Of a stretch of DNA of 64,000 nucleotides, positions 50,461 to 62,210 are shown one piece after another; positions within the stretch are counted from its first letter, which is position 1, and the number at the start of each line of letters is the position of its first letter. Source of the stretch: Tyto alba (lineage: Eukaryota > Chordata > Aves > Strigiformes > Tytonidae); assembly GCF_018691265.1 (NCBI RefSeq), contig NW_024881282.1, forward strand, positions 54,195,122-54,259,121, given 5' to 3'. Under the pieces are notes generated by a model. The model saw nothing but the letters and a program-made list of their open reading frames with translations, was not told where the DNA came from and made no database searches. Made by a program: the position numbers and the translations under genes.

Positions 50461-52559
50461 AAGGAGGCGGTATTGCAGTATGTATATTTTAACTGGCTTA
50501 CTAGAACCAAACTGCAATTGCTTAGTGTACTGGTTTTGCTTTATTTTTCCCTTTTAAAAGCAGGGTATAATTCATTTCTAAAATAAATCTCTAAGTAACA
50601 TGCAGTCTCACACCAGCTCTTTTAGAGACAGGAGCACAGACCTGACGAGTCTCTCACATTCACAGTAATACTCCCGTATTGGATTTCTTCCACTCCCCCA
50701 CTGCAGTTTCTGCATCACATATTGATAAGGCAGAGCTGTGGCTTCCGGTCCATCTTGCCACAAACCAGTTAGCTATGCGGCGCGTGGCCCTCCGCTCGTC
50801 TCTGTCTGACATGTCGTGTCATGGAACAGGCGAGAGGCTATGGTGCAGCCCTTGGGTCATCAAATGGCTTTGCATGCTTACCTGAAAATCTTTATGCAGG
50901 ACACTCTTCCTGGTTTCCGGCTCTCCTTGTGGCTTCTGTCTCACCATGTGAAGCTACATGTATGACAGAACCTGTCCCAAAGCCTCCGATGTGCAGTATC
51001 TAGCTAGACGCTGCCTTCTGCCTCAGGACTGTGCAAATAGGAGATCTGTGAGCACTGCATTAAAAGTATGTGCTCTAAACCCCCTTTCTGTTGAGACTTG
51101 TTTGGGGTTTGTTCCCGTTTAAGATATCTGTTTGGCCTTTTGAGTTCTAGTCTCAACCCTAATTTGTCATTGGCTGTTGTGTCATTGCGCTTAATGGCAC
51201 TGCAGAGTATCATAGAATGGCTCGATGGCTCTGAGGAAAGATAATGGCTTTCTGTGCTGTTTGTGTGGACGAAACTGTTTGAAATTTGGATCTTTTCCTG
51301 TAAGGTATAAGAGTCAATACCATCTGAAGCTTGTCTCATGGTTTATCTAAAATGAGCTAGTCTTAGTTCAGTTCTTACTGTAGAAGTGTCCATTGCAAAA
51401 GTCACCACTAGCAAAAATGAGGATGCACATCTGCTGTGTGCACAGAGGGGCAAAACCTGAGGTCTGATCACACATGGTATTTCAGCTGTAAGCGTGTGGC
51501 TTCAATGGGACTAGTCAAATTAATTATGTGCTTGAAGGTCTTTCTGAAGCGAGCCTGAATAAACATTGCTAACTGCTTAGGGTGATCTGTGTTAGAGGCA
51601 TGTAGGTGAGGTGCTGTTGAGACATGTTTGTGTCTGTATTCTGGGTACAAATTTAAGACTTGAGCTTTGTTTCATTGGCTTTTCAGTCCTACACCTTTCA
51701 TAAACATTCAGTCCCCTTAAATACAGAACAGGGACTATGTAACAGCAGGTAATTTTCCAAAAGATGCTACAAGTAGCTACCCTGTATTATGGTATTACAA
51801 ACTGCAATTACAATCATGTACATTTTCAAATGTGATATTACTGATGTGGCACTAGAGTAAAATATCACTTTCTGACAAAGAATATCATGATACAGTGTTC
51901 CTGCAAGAAATGAGGTCACGTTTAAAGCTTAATTGCAAAAAAAAATCTGTTTCAGCATCATCATATAAGAAGAATACCCTGGCTGGATTGTGTTACCTGT
52001 GTTTATTTAGCGTCATTTTTTTTTTTTTTTTTATCTATGTATTGTAACAAATAAGCTATACTTAAATAAGAGGGGAAGTTTTATCTTGAGGTCTGGTAAC
52101 AGCAGCAAATAAAGTGAGATAAGTTCTGGTTTATAAGCTTAGTGGGATCAAGACAGAAGAAATATTGTATTTGTATGCTAACATAACATGCTGTAAATTC
52201 AGATACGATATTATCAGCCAATACGCTTAATGTTGCCTGACACTTCTCATAATATGATCCTGCTTTTTTTCTGTTCAATCTAGAATCATGAGGGATACCA
52301 CTTGCATTGGAACTGAGGTAATACGTAAAGCACACTACTGCCAAAGTGTCCAAACATTCATGATCAAGGCATTACACTGGTATTTGTGCAGTGGATGTTC
52401 AAAGAAAGAAGTGGCTGTGAATCTAGGTGCTGGTTGAGCTTCTGACTTAGGAAATTTTTTTTTTTTTTTTTTTTTTTTTCTGCCCATGCAGATTCATTTT
52501 CCTTTATGGCTACAAGATTTTACTAATTTCTGTTTATAAACATTAGAATTTTATTCTTC

Positions 52560-53109
52560 TGGTTTAACCCTTGTGGGCAGCTCAGCACCACCCAGCTGCT
52601 CACTCACTCCCCGTCAGTGGGATGGGGGAGAGAATCAGAAGGGCAAAAATGGGAAAACTTGTGGGTTGAGATAAAAACGGTCTAATAGGTAAAGCAAAAG
52701 CTGCATGTGCAAGCAAAGCAAAATAAGGAATATATTCACTGCTTGTCAGGCAGGTGTTCAGCCATCTCCAGGAAAGCAGGGCTCTATCACATGTAACGGC
52801 TACTTGGAAGAGAAATGCTGTAACTCCAAACGTCCTCCTCCTTCCCTGCAGCTTTTACTGTTGAGCATGACGTTGTATGGTATGGAGTATCCCTGTGGTC
52901 AGTTGGGATCAGCTGTCCTGCACCTCCAGTCTTCTCACTCGTGGGGCAATGTGAGAAAGAAAAAAAGTCTTTGTCACTATGTAAGCACTGTTCAGCAATA
53001 ACTAAAACATCCCTCTGTTACCAGCACTTTTTTGATCACGGATTCAAAACACAGCAACTTACAAGCTATTATGAAAAAAATTAGCTCTATCCCAGCCAAA
53101 ACCAGTACA
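52560..53109 (-). mobile_element. LTR of an avian ERVL-type endogenous retrovirus (3' LTR of the remnant)
   Basis: On the minus strand the block starts TGTACTGGTTTTGGCTGGG and runs through the features of the abundant avian ERVL LTR: the GGGATGTTTTAGTTATTGCTG block, ATTCCATACCATACAACGTC-like text, GATGGCTGAACACCTGCC, and the GTGAGTGAGCAGCTGGGTGG block, ending near GGGTTAAACCA. Directly before TGT lies the purine-rich GGGTGGAGAT, as expected of a polypurine tract, so this is a 3' LTR with internal sequence to its right. No clear target duplication was found. The outer boundary at 52,560 is approximate. Confidence 0.8.
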
Positions 53110-53700
53110 ATCTCCACCCATAATTGTTCACCATTTATGTCATGCTCAGGTCACGCACTACTCAATACATCCTCATGAACCACTGGTTTGGGTGGTTTCT
53201 GTTATAGTACTTCCTATAACATGTGACTCAAATCATGAATTGCAACAATTTAAAGGTATATCCGTTACAATCTCCACCTTTAGTCCCTTTGGACTAGGCC
53301 ATAGGGTTTAACATTGTAATGAACGCCTCTGCTTTCTCCTGCTCCAGGATGGATTTATCCACAGACCACGGTTTCTTCAGGGGTTTACCTGCTGTGGTGT
53401 GGAGAGTCAGAGCTACCGTCACTTTGAGGTGTACCTGCTCCAGCGTGGCCTTATCCATGGACCACAATCTCTTTAGGGATGGATCTGCTCTGGTGTGACC
53501 TTATCCGTAGGTCACAGTTTCTTAGGGGTGTATCTGCTCCAGCATGGCCTTATCTGTGGGCCACAGTCCCTTCAGGGGTGTACCTGCTGTTTTGTGGTCT
53601 TATCCTCAGCCACTGACATTTCAAGGCCACAAATCCAAACCACAACACTTTCTGGGCTACTACTAAGGAAATTAATTCTATCCCAGCCAAAACCAGTACA
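53110..53700 (-). mobile_element. Internal 3' remnant of the same ERVL element plus first ~60 bp of its 5' LTR
   Basis: Right of the 3' LTR is about 220 bp resembling the untranslated 3' end of avian ERVL internal sequence, then a 50-bp tandem repeat array (53339-53590). The block ends at 53,700 with 24 bases identical to the LTR terminus at 53,086-53,109 (TCTATCCCAGCC then AAAACCAGTACA). The simplest reading is a 5' LTR start joined to internal 3' sequence by a large deletion that removed most of the 5' LTR and all of gag-pol. No protein frame of viral type remains. Two nested fragments are the alternative. Confidence 0.65.
53339..53590 (-). repeat. 50-bp tandem repeat, about five copies, inside the ERV remnant
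   Basis: Units begin CTGCTCCAGC or a variant at about 53339, 53389, 53435, 53534 and 53584 (partial), with another at 53485. Each carries GTGGCCTTATCC-like, then GGCCACAGT-like, then TTCAGGGGTGTAC-like text. Copy 2 is 46 bp and copy 4 is 49 bp. Copies differ at about one base in five, so the array is old. Confidence 0.85.
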
Positions 53701-56700
53701 TTGACAGAAGTATTTTTGGTGATTGTATCCCAGATTTTGGTTTACCACCTAGATCAGCTTGTGGTTAAAACCTAACAAAATAACATAATGCAACTATGGG
53801 TAACTTTCTTCCCCTTTTAAGCTGCTTGTGCTACATCTGGGAATCTGAGCCCATGTGCTGCAGTACTTCATACAACCCTTTGTGCTTTTGGATGACTACA
53901 AGGTTTTAAGGGGCTGTAGCCCTCGTGTTTGTGCAGGCTGGCGCGGCACACATCTAGTTGTGATCATGAAAACGCACAGCTGCATTCTGCCATTCTGATC
54001 ATGTTTGTGTCCTCTCCTGTAATTGCTGGGGTCACTGCTTATGTGAAAATATACTAGGAGAAGGTTCAAGCTTAGATCAGCAGTTTTGAGCTTCATTTGC
54101 TTTGAAGCTGCGGTGTAAATTTTTTTTTTTTTAAAAACGATATAATCATTCTTAAATGTTTCAGAATTTCTTTGGAGTTGCTTTGATTTTTTACATTATT
54201 ATAAATGCATATTTGAGCTTTTACAAAATGAAGTATGCTTTTAAAATCGTACTCAGAGCAATGGGTACATAACAGTTACTACATTTTCATATCGGAAGAG
54301 AAATTACAAAATTGCTAATTATTCACCTGTATGAATTCTACATAAACCCCCTCTGTGAGAAAAGTGCTGGCACAGCTATGACTGTACACTGACTGTCTTT
54401 AATATAAAACCTTGTTCTCATTCCCACTTTAAAAATTGAGCTCTCACTAATGACAGTCATACTCTCCTCTTCCTCATCATCCTCCCAGCTATTCGTAACC
54501 TAACTTTTTCTCCTCTAGCTCTCCTTGCCCTTCCTTTTCACTGTTCACCTCATCTGCATTTGGTGTCATATGATCTTTCCGAATGTCAAGTAAATGCAGA
54601 CTGCAGTCAGCATTACCAAATTGCTTTCCTGCCAAAAAAGTCTCTTTTCATGTGCCATGACCCATCATCTCACAGTTAGCTGCAAGTCATTCTGATTCCC
54701 AAATTTACCATATATTTTCTATTTAATGAGCTATTAAACATTATACACTTTTTAACTTCATCTTTTCTGACTAACTGCATTTCTCCAGATAATTATAGCT
54801 TTAGAAAGAAACAATTAATTTGAAACCAATTCTGCAACAGAAGTGACATTATTTAGATAACATTCCTCCATATCCATGCTCTAGGGATTATCTCATTAGA
54901 GTATATTTATATTTGGAAACTCCCTGAGACCATTATATCAGTCCAATAGTCACCATGTTGTCATCAATAATATAGACAAGACTACTATGTATGCTATTTT
55001 AATAAAAACCAAAATGAAAATAGATATATGGATGGATGAATAGTTAATTTTTGCTTTGACTAAATCAGTTTATGCTCTTTCTCCACCCCAGGAGAACGTT
55101 TTGAATAAACTTAAGTATAAAGACAAATAGTATTTTGCATGTGTTTCATAGATGAGGACATTTTGGAACTGCTATGTTATTCTCATGTATTCTTTTGGTA
55201 ATGGTAATATTCAATTAATTAGAACAATTCTTCAAATTAAGTGATTGTCTAATAAAAAGTTTGCAAAAATTGCACATGACTCGGTAACGATGAGTAAGTT
55301 CAACCTTTATTACTCACAGGTTCCATGACATCTGTGTATTTATTAAATCCAATAATATCTACTGGTTCACGCTGTATAATCCTAGTTTTGTCATTATGGT
55401 TAATTATATCTAGTTAATGGATACAAACTAAATGCATATGTATTCTGCCAATAACTTAGCTTGTGGTAAATCTCAATAACTTTTCCATGAATTCTGATAT
55501 TTTTATTTTCCCTTTGTTACTTACAGAGTTCTACTCTAGGAAAATATGGGAATGATTGACATAAGGAAACTTTGTCCATGACCCTGCCATGGCAGTAGGT
55601 AGAAATGTACATTTTATAAAGGTATAGGTAGAAATATGTATTTTATAAATCTTTCAGGTTTGAACCCTATGTTTAAGCTCTAATAGACTCCCTTCATTTG
55701 TTACCTATCGGGGCTTGGACCTAGTTCTCGCAGTTACTTTGTGGGAGAAATATTGAAAATGTTCCTGGGGGAAAATGTCCTTTCTCTGAATCAGTAGATG
55801 TTAAATGCTGATTTAAAATGAGTGCAGTATACATATGATTGAAAAATGTGCTGAGGCGTTTTGGATTTACATAGAATCCTTGTCACCTTCATAGCTGAGG
55901 GGTGTGATGTGTTCTTTGGTTTCTTGGATACTGTAAGTTCACAATTCACCTGTGCCTTATGCTCCTTTGCACCCCCTTTTGAGTAAATAGCTAAGTATAC
56001 AGATGAGTAAGTGGTTAAGCAGATAGCTTCACTTCTTACTTTATTTCTCTTGAAGCTGGAACTTTCTGGTTCAGCTCTGCTTCAGTTCAGTTGCAATCTT
56101 TTCTGGTTTCTTGGCATAGTAACATGACAGGCCTAATTCTGTCAGCTGAAATAAAATATTTGTCACTAGTGAATGATTAAGATACAAAGCCAGATTTTTA
56201 AAGCAAAATATTTTTTTATTTCCCCAAACCTCCTACCCATTAAACAGGGAGATAAAATAAAAGTCTGTGTATACCCCATACTACCTAAACTTTACTATTT
56301 TACTAGAAAAAGTAAGAAGCTGTGGTTTAATGCTGTGTCCACAGGTATTCTGAGTTGCATATTTAAATCTCTCTGTGTCTTTCTCTCAGTGGCTTAACTC
56401 AAGCAATTGTTGGCAATTCATGGTCTCCTTCCTGGAGAGATGATTTGTAGCTGTCTGGTTCTTTTCACTTCTGTATGCATTCTGCTCTTGACCAGAAGAT
56501 CTGTATAGCTTTTATCTAGCACCCAGAAAGAACATCTTTCCAATTACTGGCCAAGCTATGTTACTTTAAGCTATTGTCACTCCACAGATATATTAATTCT
56601 TCTTTTTATTTACAGCTAGTACTCCCACTTGCATATAAAATACACTTATTTCCCAATAAGTGTAACAATCCTCAAAAAGTTATGAACTGATTTAATATGA

Positions 56701-59700
56701 ATAGCTATGACACAGTCAGAAAATTAGTGTATATCAGTCTACATTATCAACAGAAACTGGGAGATAAACATATTTTTCTGTATATACAATACATTCCTGG
56801 TTCAGCAGTGGGCTGTGGAGTTCAGATCATATTAACAACATACTGTAAAGATTTAAAGGTACATCTTTCTCTGTTCTGCCACTTTTGGGATTGTTGTTTG
56901 TTGGCTAATTAACATTTTCTTAGTTGTTCTTTGCCAAAGGACGAGTCAGGCCTACCATAATGGTTTCAGGTATTAAATTATGGGTGGTTTTGGAGGTAGA
57001 GGGGATGTTGGAGCTCTGTATGTAATGATAAATAGGCTCCCACAATGTGATTGTTTCTGGTAGAAATTATTAGTTGAGTCTTTTTTGTCTTTAGTCTCTC
57101 CTTTCCCCTTATGTCAGGAGAATTCTTGAGCTTAATTCATTGTCCATGAAATAAGAAGCCTGTGATTGGAGCCCACTGGAAAAACAAATCACATAATGGA
57201 AAAAACATTTCACTGTTTTGTTTTTATCAGCTGTTGCTGAGGTTCTCCAGTGACTATAGTCTTTATAAAGACATTTACTTTTTATCCAGTAGTTCTCTTT
57301 TGTGAAGGAGAACAGGAGTTGCTCTGTTAAGGAAGTTCAGTAATGGTTGGAGCCAGAGAACAAGTGGGACTAGACTTTAACAAAAGAAGGAAATGAGAAT
57401 GTGAGAAAAATACTGCTTTGTATTTTGACGAATGCTTTGTCATATTCTTTCTGTTGGTTAGTGGTAGCCAACATTTTACAAAACACTGTTACAGGAGGAC
57501 TTACGTAACACTAATTCCTGCAGGCATTGAACAGTCATTCCTGTTTTGGAGGAAAGAAACTGTACCAGGCCTCTGCTTTCTGTTCTATTTTTATTTTGCG
57601 CTCTTTTCACATTTGTGGAAGACATTTCATTAGTGTTTCCAGAAATGTCTAACCATACATTGGAGAAAGGCATGTCTGTATATGAATTTCTATGGAACCC
57701 TGGCATGTAAGGCCTTTTCATTCTTAACTATTGTAAATACTTTCTAGCATTGAAGAAGCCATAATTGGGGAAGAGGAGAATGATGAAGAAATTGTGCATG
57801 TCCTTCCTTTTTTAATCTTTAACTTAGGCTTTTGTTCAAGAAACACTTCATTTGAAAAATGAAACCAAATCTATTGTTCCATTAGATTTTTTGCAATTTT
57901 TTTTTAAATTGTGATTCAATGAAATACTGTCTGTGATTAGTAACTATATACTAACAATTAATAACTTCTATATATAATAGACAATAACTTCTATAAATAC
58001 ATTCTTCTACAAAAATCTGATTTCTAAGTTAAAGGCCCCTCACCCCAGTGAATAGTAATGCTAATTACTGCAGTACTGGTGTAATAAGAGAGCATAACTC
58101 ATTGCTTTTCTTTTAACCAGCATAATAATCTATAGTAGTAATTTTCTACAGGAGTTTTAAGTTACCAGTTAAATTTCCAATGAACTTGTCATGATTCCTG
58201 AATTAGGTCTACTTCTTTCCCTTTCTTTGCCTTTTTAGGGCACTTCCTCCTATTCCTGAATGCTTTCAAGCCCCTATCCCTTTATCTCTCTTTGAGCCTA
58301 GCCATCATTTTTCCATTTCATAGTACACGCTGACCTTCAACACCAGGCTTCCTTGGCAGGTCTAACTGATTTGTGACCAGGGCTGAATAAAACAGAGAAA
58401 ATAATTTAAAATCCAGAGATATTTTTAATACTGAAAATCAACTATAGCAAAATATAAAATGGATTTTAAAACAAGGGCTGTCATTTCTGTCTTACTCTTC
58501 AGTTTCTCTTTTTTGTTTGGTAGCCCAGGTTGGTTTGGCTTCTGCAGTTGCTCAAAGATCTGTGTAACACAGTCGCTTTTTGAGAAGAAGTTAAAGGACT
58601 TGAGCAACAGAAGCCACAAACAGGACAGAGGGGCAGCTAATTTTGCATGCTAGCAGTCCTGTCATTAATGTTGGTTATTAAAATAGCATCACATAGCTTC
58701 ATGGTTAATTCCACATGTTCAGTTTCTCTGCTAGCCTTCAGTACTATAAAGCTTTTAGACTGAGTACTACATATTTCCTTTTTAATTTCAGTCTCAGAGC
58801 TGACGAAGGAAGTTTAAAACCTGCTCAGATGGCCTAGATCTGTCAGAGCCCTTCACATAACCATTGCAGATACTCTGAAATTCACTCTATGAATCTCATA
58901 CAATAAAAGCTTTTTGGGTGGCTGATTTTGGTTGAAAAGGTGAAGGTGGAGCCACCTTTCAGCATTTTCAACACTAATAAAACTTGTTGGAATAAATAAA
59001 TAAATAAAACTAGTAGAATTTACCTTTTAACATGGTATTAGCAAGTCCGGAAGCTGGAGAACAGCTACGGTTGTGTTTTACCACCATCTCGTGTTATTTG
59101 ATTGGCCCAAATATCTTTTTCCCAGCAATTACATTTTATGATTTGGAATGATACAGTTTGGTGTAGCAGTAATCTCGTAGGTCTAATAGTATTATGTTTC
59201 TTTGCCTGTTCAAAAGTATGGTAGTACTTTTATTGTTTGAAGTTATTCTTTTTAATCTTGAAGCTTCTGCTCAAAATGTATTAAATTCCCTGGTATTTGG
59301 AGAAGAGTAATAAGGGTGCATCATCAAATAAAATTCCTGATCCAACATACAGAATCTGAAAAGAACATGTTTTTAGTTGTGTCCCTCTCTTTCTCAAAAA
59401 ACCCCACAACCCTGCTCAAAACACAAGCTACACAAGATTAAAAGTAAATACACCTTTGGTTGTGATTCATTTTGCTGTTAGATAATGAACCTTTGTGAAG
59501 CTACATTCAAAGTTACAACGATAATAGAAACTCCTTCTTTAGAGTCTTAAGTGATGTGCAAAGGGTAGAACACTTTGTGTGTCACCTTGTTGCTGCTTTG
59601 TGAAGTTTAAAGAGGAGTCCAGTGCTGCTTGGGTTTTGGTGTTGGAAACTCAGTCATAGCCTACCAAGTGGACAGTAGAGGCAGGATTCATCTTGAGATT

Positions 59701-60804
59701 GATATCTAAAATAGGTGTCCAATTTTAACTATCTACATGTGAGCCTTTAGTGTAATAGTCAAGGGAGATCCAGGGTAGGGTTCAGGTGCATAACATAATT
59801 TAAAACAGTCTACAGAGTATCATGTCTGGCCTCCAAGTGCTACTTCAGATGGGTGCAGAATCCAATCTGAATCAGATGCAAGATGCCTTGCACCATATCT
59901 GCCAGTCCCTTCCCTCGGGCATCTCATGATTCTAGATGATTATGTTTGGGCACCTGAATCCTGTTGCTTATCAATAGACCTGTAGAGTCATTCTACTTGC
60001 TCTAAAACAAATACCTACTTTGAATCAGCTGAGTTGTACTTCAAGTCACAGCAAGTTTGTTGAGTAGAATAACTTGCCTTAAAGGTGTATTTTAACTATT
60101 TGTAGTGACTATTTAAAATATGTCAAAATGTCTAAGATACTTGGATGGGGTTTATAGCACTGTATCATATCTGTGAAATATCATACATCATGTTTAGTCA
60201 ACTGAACTGAGTGCTTATATTTCAATGCCTAAATTAAGGTGTCTTAATCTTGAACATACCGGTATCTATGGTACTGATAGATAACAGGAAGAATAATAGC
60301 ATCATATACAACAATTATGAAATTAATTAACCTCAGAGGCAATTTCTGCTAAAACTTTTATTTTCATCTCTTTCTTCATCTGTCACTTAGTGATGTAGTC
60401 TAATGCAAAATCCTAATGTGTGAAAAAATATCTACATTCCCAATTCAAAGGCTGGATCTTCAGATGAGGACTGAAAAATCTCAGAAGTTATGAGCCTGTT
60501 AGTCAAACTGGGTAAGCTAGATTTAATGTTTCAGATAATTCTAAGAGAAATTAATAATCAGATAATAGCTTTTTAAAAGTAGGTCTGGAAAGGGTGATTT
60601 CAGCTTTCCTTCTAAATCATAAATAGCATGACATTAATTACATTTTGTTTCTCAGGTCAACTTTTGTTGCTGGGAGCATCATCCAGAAGGATAGTTAACT
60701 TCAAGACAATCATTTATTGGACTATGATCTAATAGGGGGAAACGAGAGGAAGAGTTTCCATATGAATGGATAAGCATATACAGAATGTTTGTAGAGATCT
60801 ACTT
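53701..60804 (+). other. Gene-free stretch, possibly TAFA2 intron 1
   Basis: AT-rich with no recognisable exon. It includes a short imperfect duplication at about 55,578-55,650 (GGTAGAAATRT...TTTTATAAA twice), and AATA units at about 58,993-59,006. The part at about 59,600-59,960 has a texture like an old dispersed repeat but I cannot name it. I looked for the TAFA2 first coding exon (MSKRYLQKATKGK...) and did not find it. Confidence 0.6.
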
Positions 60805-62110
60805 CATAGAATCATAGAATCATAGGATAGTTGGGGTTGGACGGGACCTTAAAGATCACCTAGTTCCAACCCCACTGCTATGGGCAGGGACACCTTCCAC
60901 CAGACCAGGTTGCTCAAAGCCCCGTCCAACCTGGCCTTGAACACTCCCAGGGAGGGGGCAGCCACAGCTTCTCTGGGCAACCTGTAACAGTGTCTCACCA
61001 CCCTCATGGTAAAGAATTTCTTACTTATATCTAATCTAAATCTACCCTCTTTCTGTTTAAAACTGCCACCCCTCATCCTATCACTACATTCCCTGATAAA
61101 CAGTCTCTCCCCAGGTTTCCTGTGGCGCCCTGTAAGTACTGGAAGGCCGCTATAAGGTGTCCTCAGAGCCTTTTCTTCTCTGGGCTGAACAAACTCAACT
61201 CTCTCAACTTGTCCTCATAAGGGAGGTGCTCCAGCCCCCCCATTCATCTTCATGGCCTCCTCTGGACTTGCTCCAACAGGTCTATGTCCTTATGTTGGGG
61301 GACCCAGAGCTGAACACAGCACTGCAGGTGGCATCTCATGAGAACAGAGTAGAGGGGGAGAATCACCTTTCTTGACCCGCTGGCCACACTTCTCTTGATG
61401 CAGCCCAGGACACGGTTGGCTTTCTGGGCTGCGAGTGCAAATTGCTGGCTCATAGACAGTTTTCCATCCACTAATATCCACAAGTCCTTCTCTGCAGGGC
61501 TGCTCTCAATCCACTTATCGCTCAGCCTGTGTTTGTGCATGGGGTTGTCTCGACCCATGTGCAGGACCTTGCACTTGGCCTTGTTGAACTTCATGAGGTT
61601 TGCATCAGCCCACTCCTCAAGCCTGTCCAGGTCCCTCTGGATGCATCCCTTCCCTCCAGCTTGTTGACCACATCACACAGTTTGGTGTCGTTGGCAAACT
61701 TGCTGAGGATACACTCAATCCCACTGTCCGTGTCGCTGACAAAGATGTTAAACAGCACCGGTCCCAACACCAATCCCTGAGGAATGCCACTTGTCACTGT
61801 TTTCCACTTGAACATCGAGCCATTGACCCCAGCTCTTTCAGTGTGACCATCCACCCAATTCCTTGTGCACCAAGTGGTCCATCCATCAAATCTACGTCTC
61901 TCCAATTTAGAGACAAGAATGTCATGTGGGACAGTGTCAGATGTTTTGCACAATTCCAGGTAGATAAACTCACTTGTTCTTTCCTTATCCACCAATGCTG
62001 TAACCCTGTTGTAGAAGGCCACCAATTTGTCAGGCACAATTTGCCCTTAGTGAAGCCATGCTGTCTGTCACCAATCACCTCCTTATTGTCCACGTGCCCT
62101 AACATATTTT
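60805..62110 (-). mobile_element. CR1 LINE, 5'-truncated copy with 3' UTR and reverse-transcriptase C-terminal half
   Basis: On the minus strand the copy ends in tandem ATTCTATG octamers (60,805-60,830), the CR1 3' signature. The 3' UTR (to about 61,250) is well kept. Upstream, two frames cover the reverse transcriptase: 61,591-62,037 (VTSGIPQGLVLGPVLFNIFVSD, then LSKFANDTKL) and 61,250-61,594 ([20 protein letters not shown], then [21 protein letters not shown]). A third frame at 61,794-62,105 holds the upstream HGFTKGKLCLTN part. At least two frameshifts separate these. The catalytic FADD motif is FAND (Asn codon at 61,690-61,692), so the enzyme is inactive. The 5' truncation is at about 62,110. 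Confidence 0.93.
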
Positions 62111-62117
62111 CCGGGAG

Positions 62118-62210
62118 GAAAATAAATAATATACTAATAAAATAATATAAATAAATGAATATGCTAATAAAATACTATAAATAAATACTAATAAAATAAA
62201 ATAAATACTT
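62118..62210. repeat. AT-rich imperfect tandem repeat beside the CR1 5' end
   Basis: Repeated CTAATAAAATA and TATAAATAAAT units, about three imperfect copies with a period near 30-35 bp, directly next to the 5' truncation point of the CR1. Confidence 0.75.

Larger units (their letters stand above)
46131..52559 (+). other. Gene-free stretch, possibly TAFA2 intron 1
   Basis: AT-rich DNA without a recognisable exon. It holds T tracts (about 49,006-49,024, 52,015-52,033 and T25 at 52,455-52,479), a 10-bp duplication GAATTTAAGT at about 48,959-48,979, and a possible ancient LINE 3' end at about 50,390-50,460, listed separately. Open frames of 60-111 codons show no domain. Confidence 0.6.

Noticed and set aside
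51208..51235. Possible CR1 terminus (ATCATAGAATGGCTCG)
   Set aside because: The similarity to the CR1 end is only about 16 bases and the following sequence does not continue as CR1.
61157..62145. Plus-strand frames of 72-181 codons
   Set aside because: They are antisense to the CR1 reverse-transcriptase frames, which are the recognisable ones.
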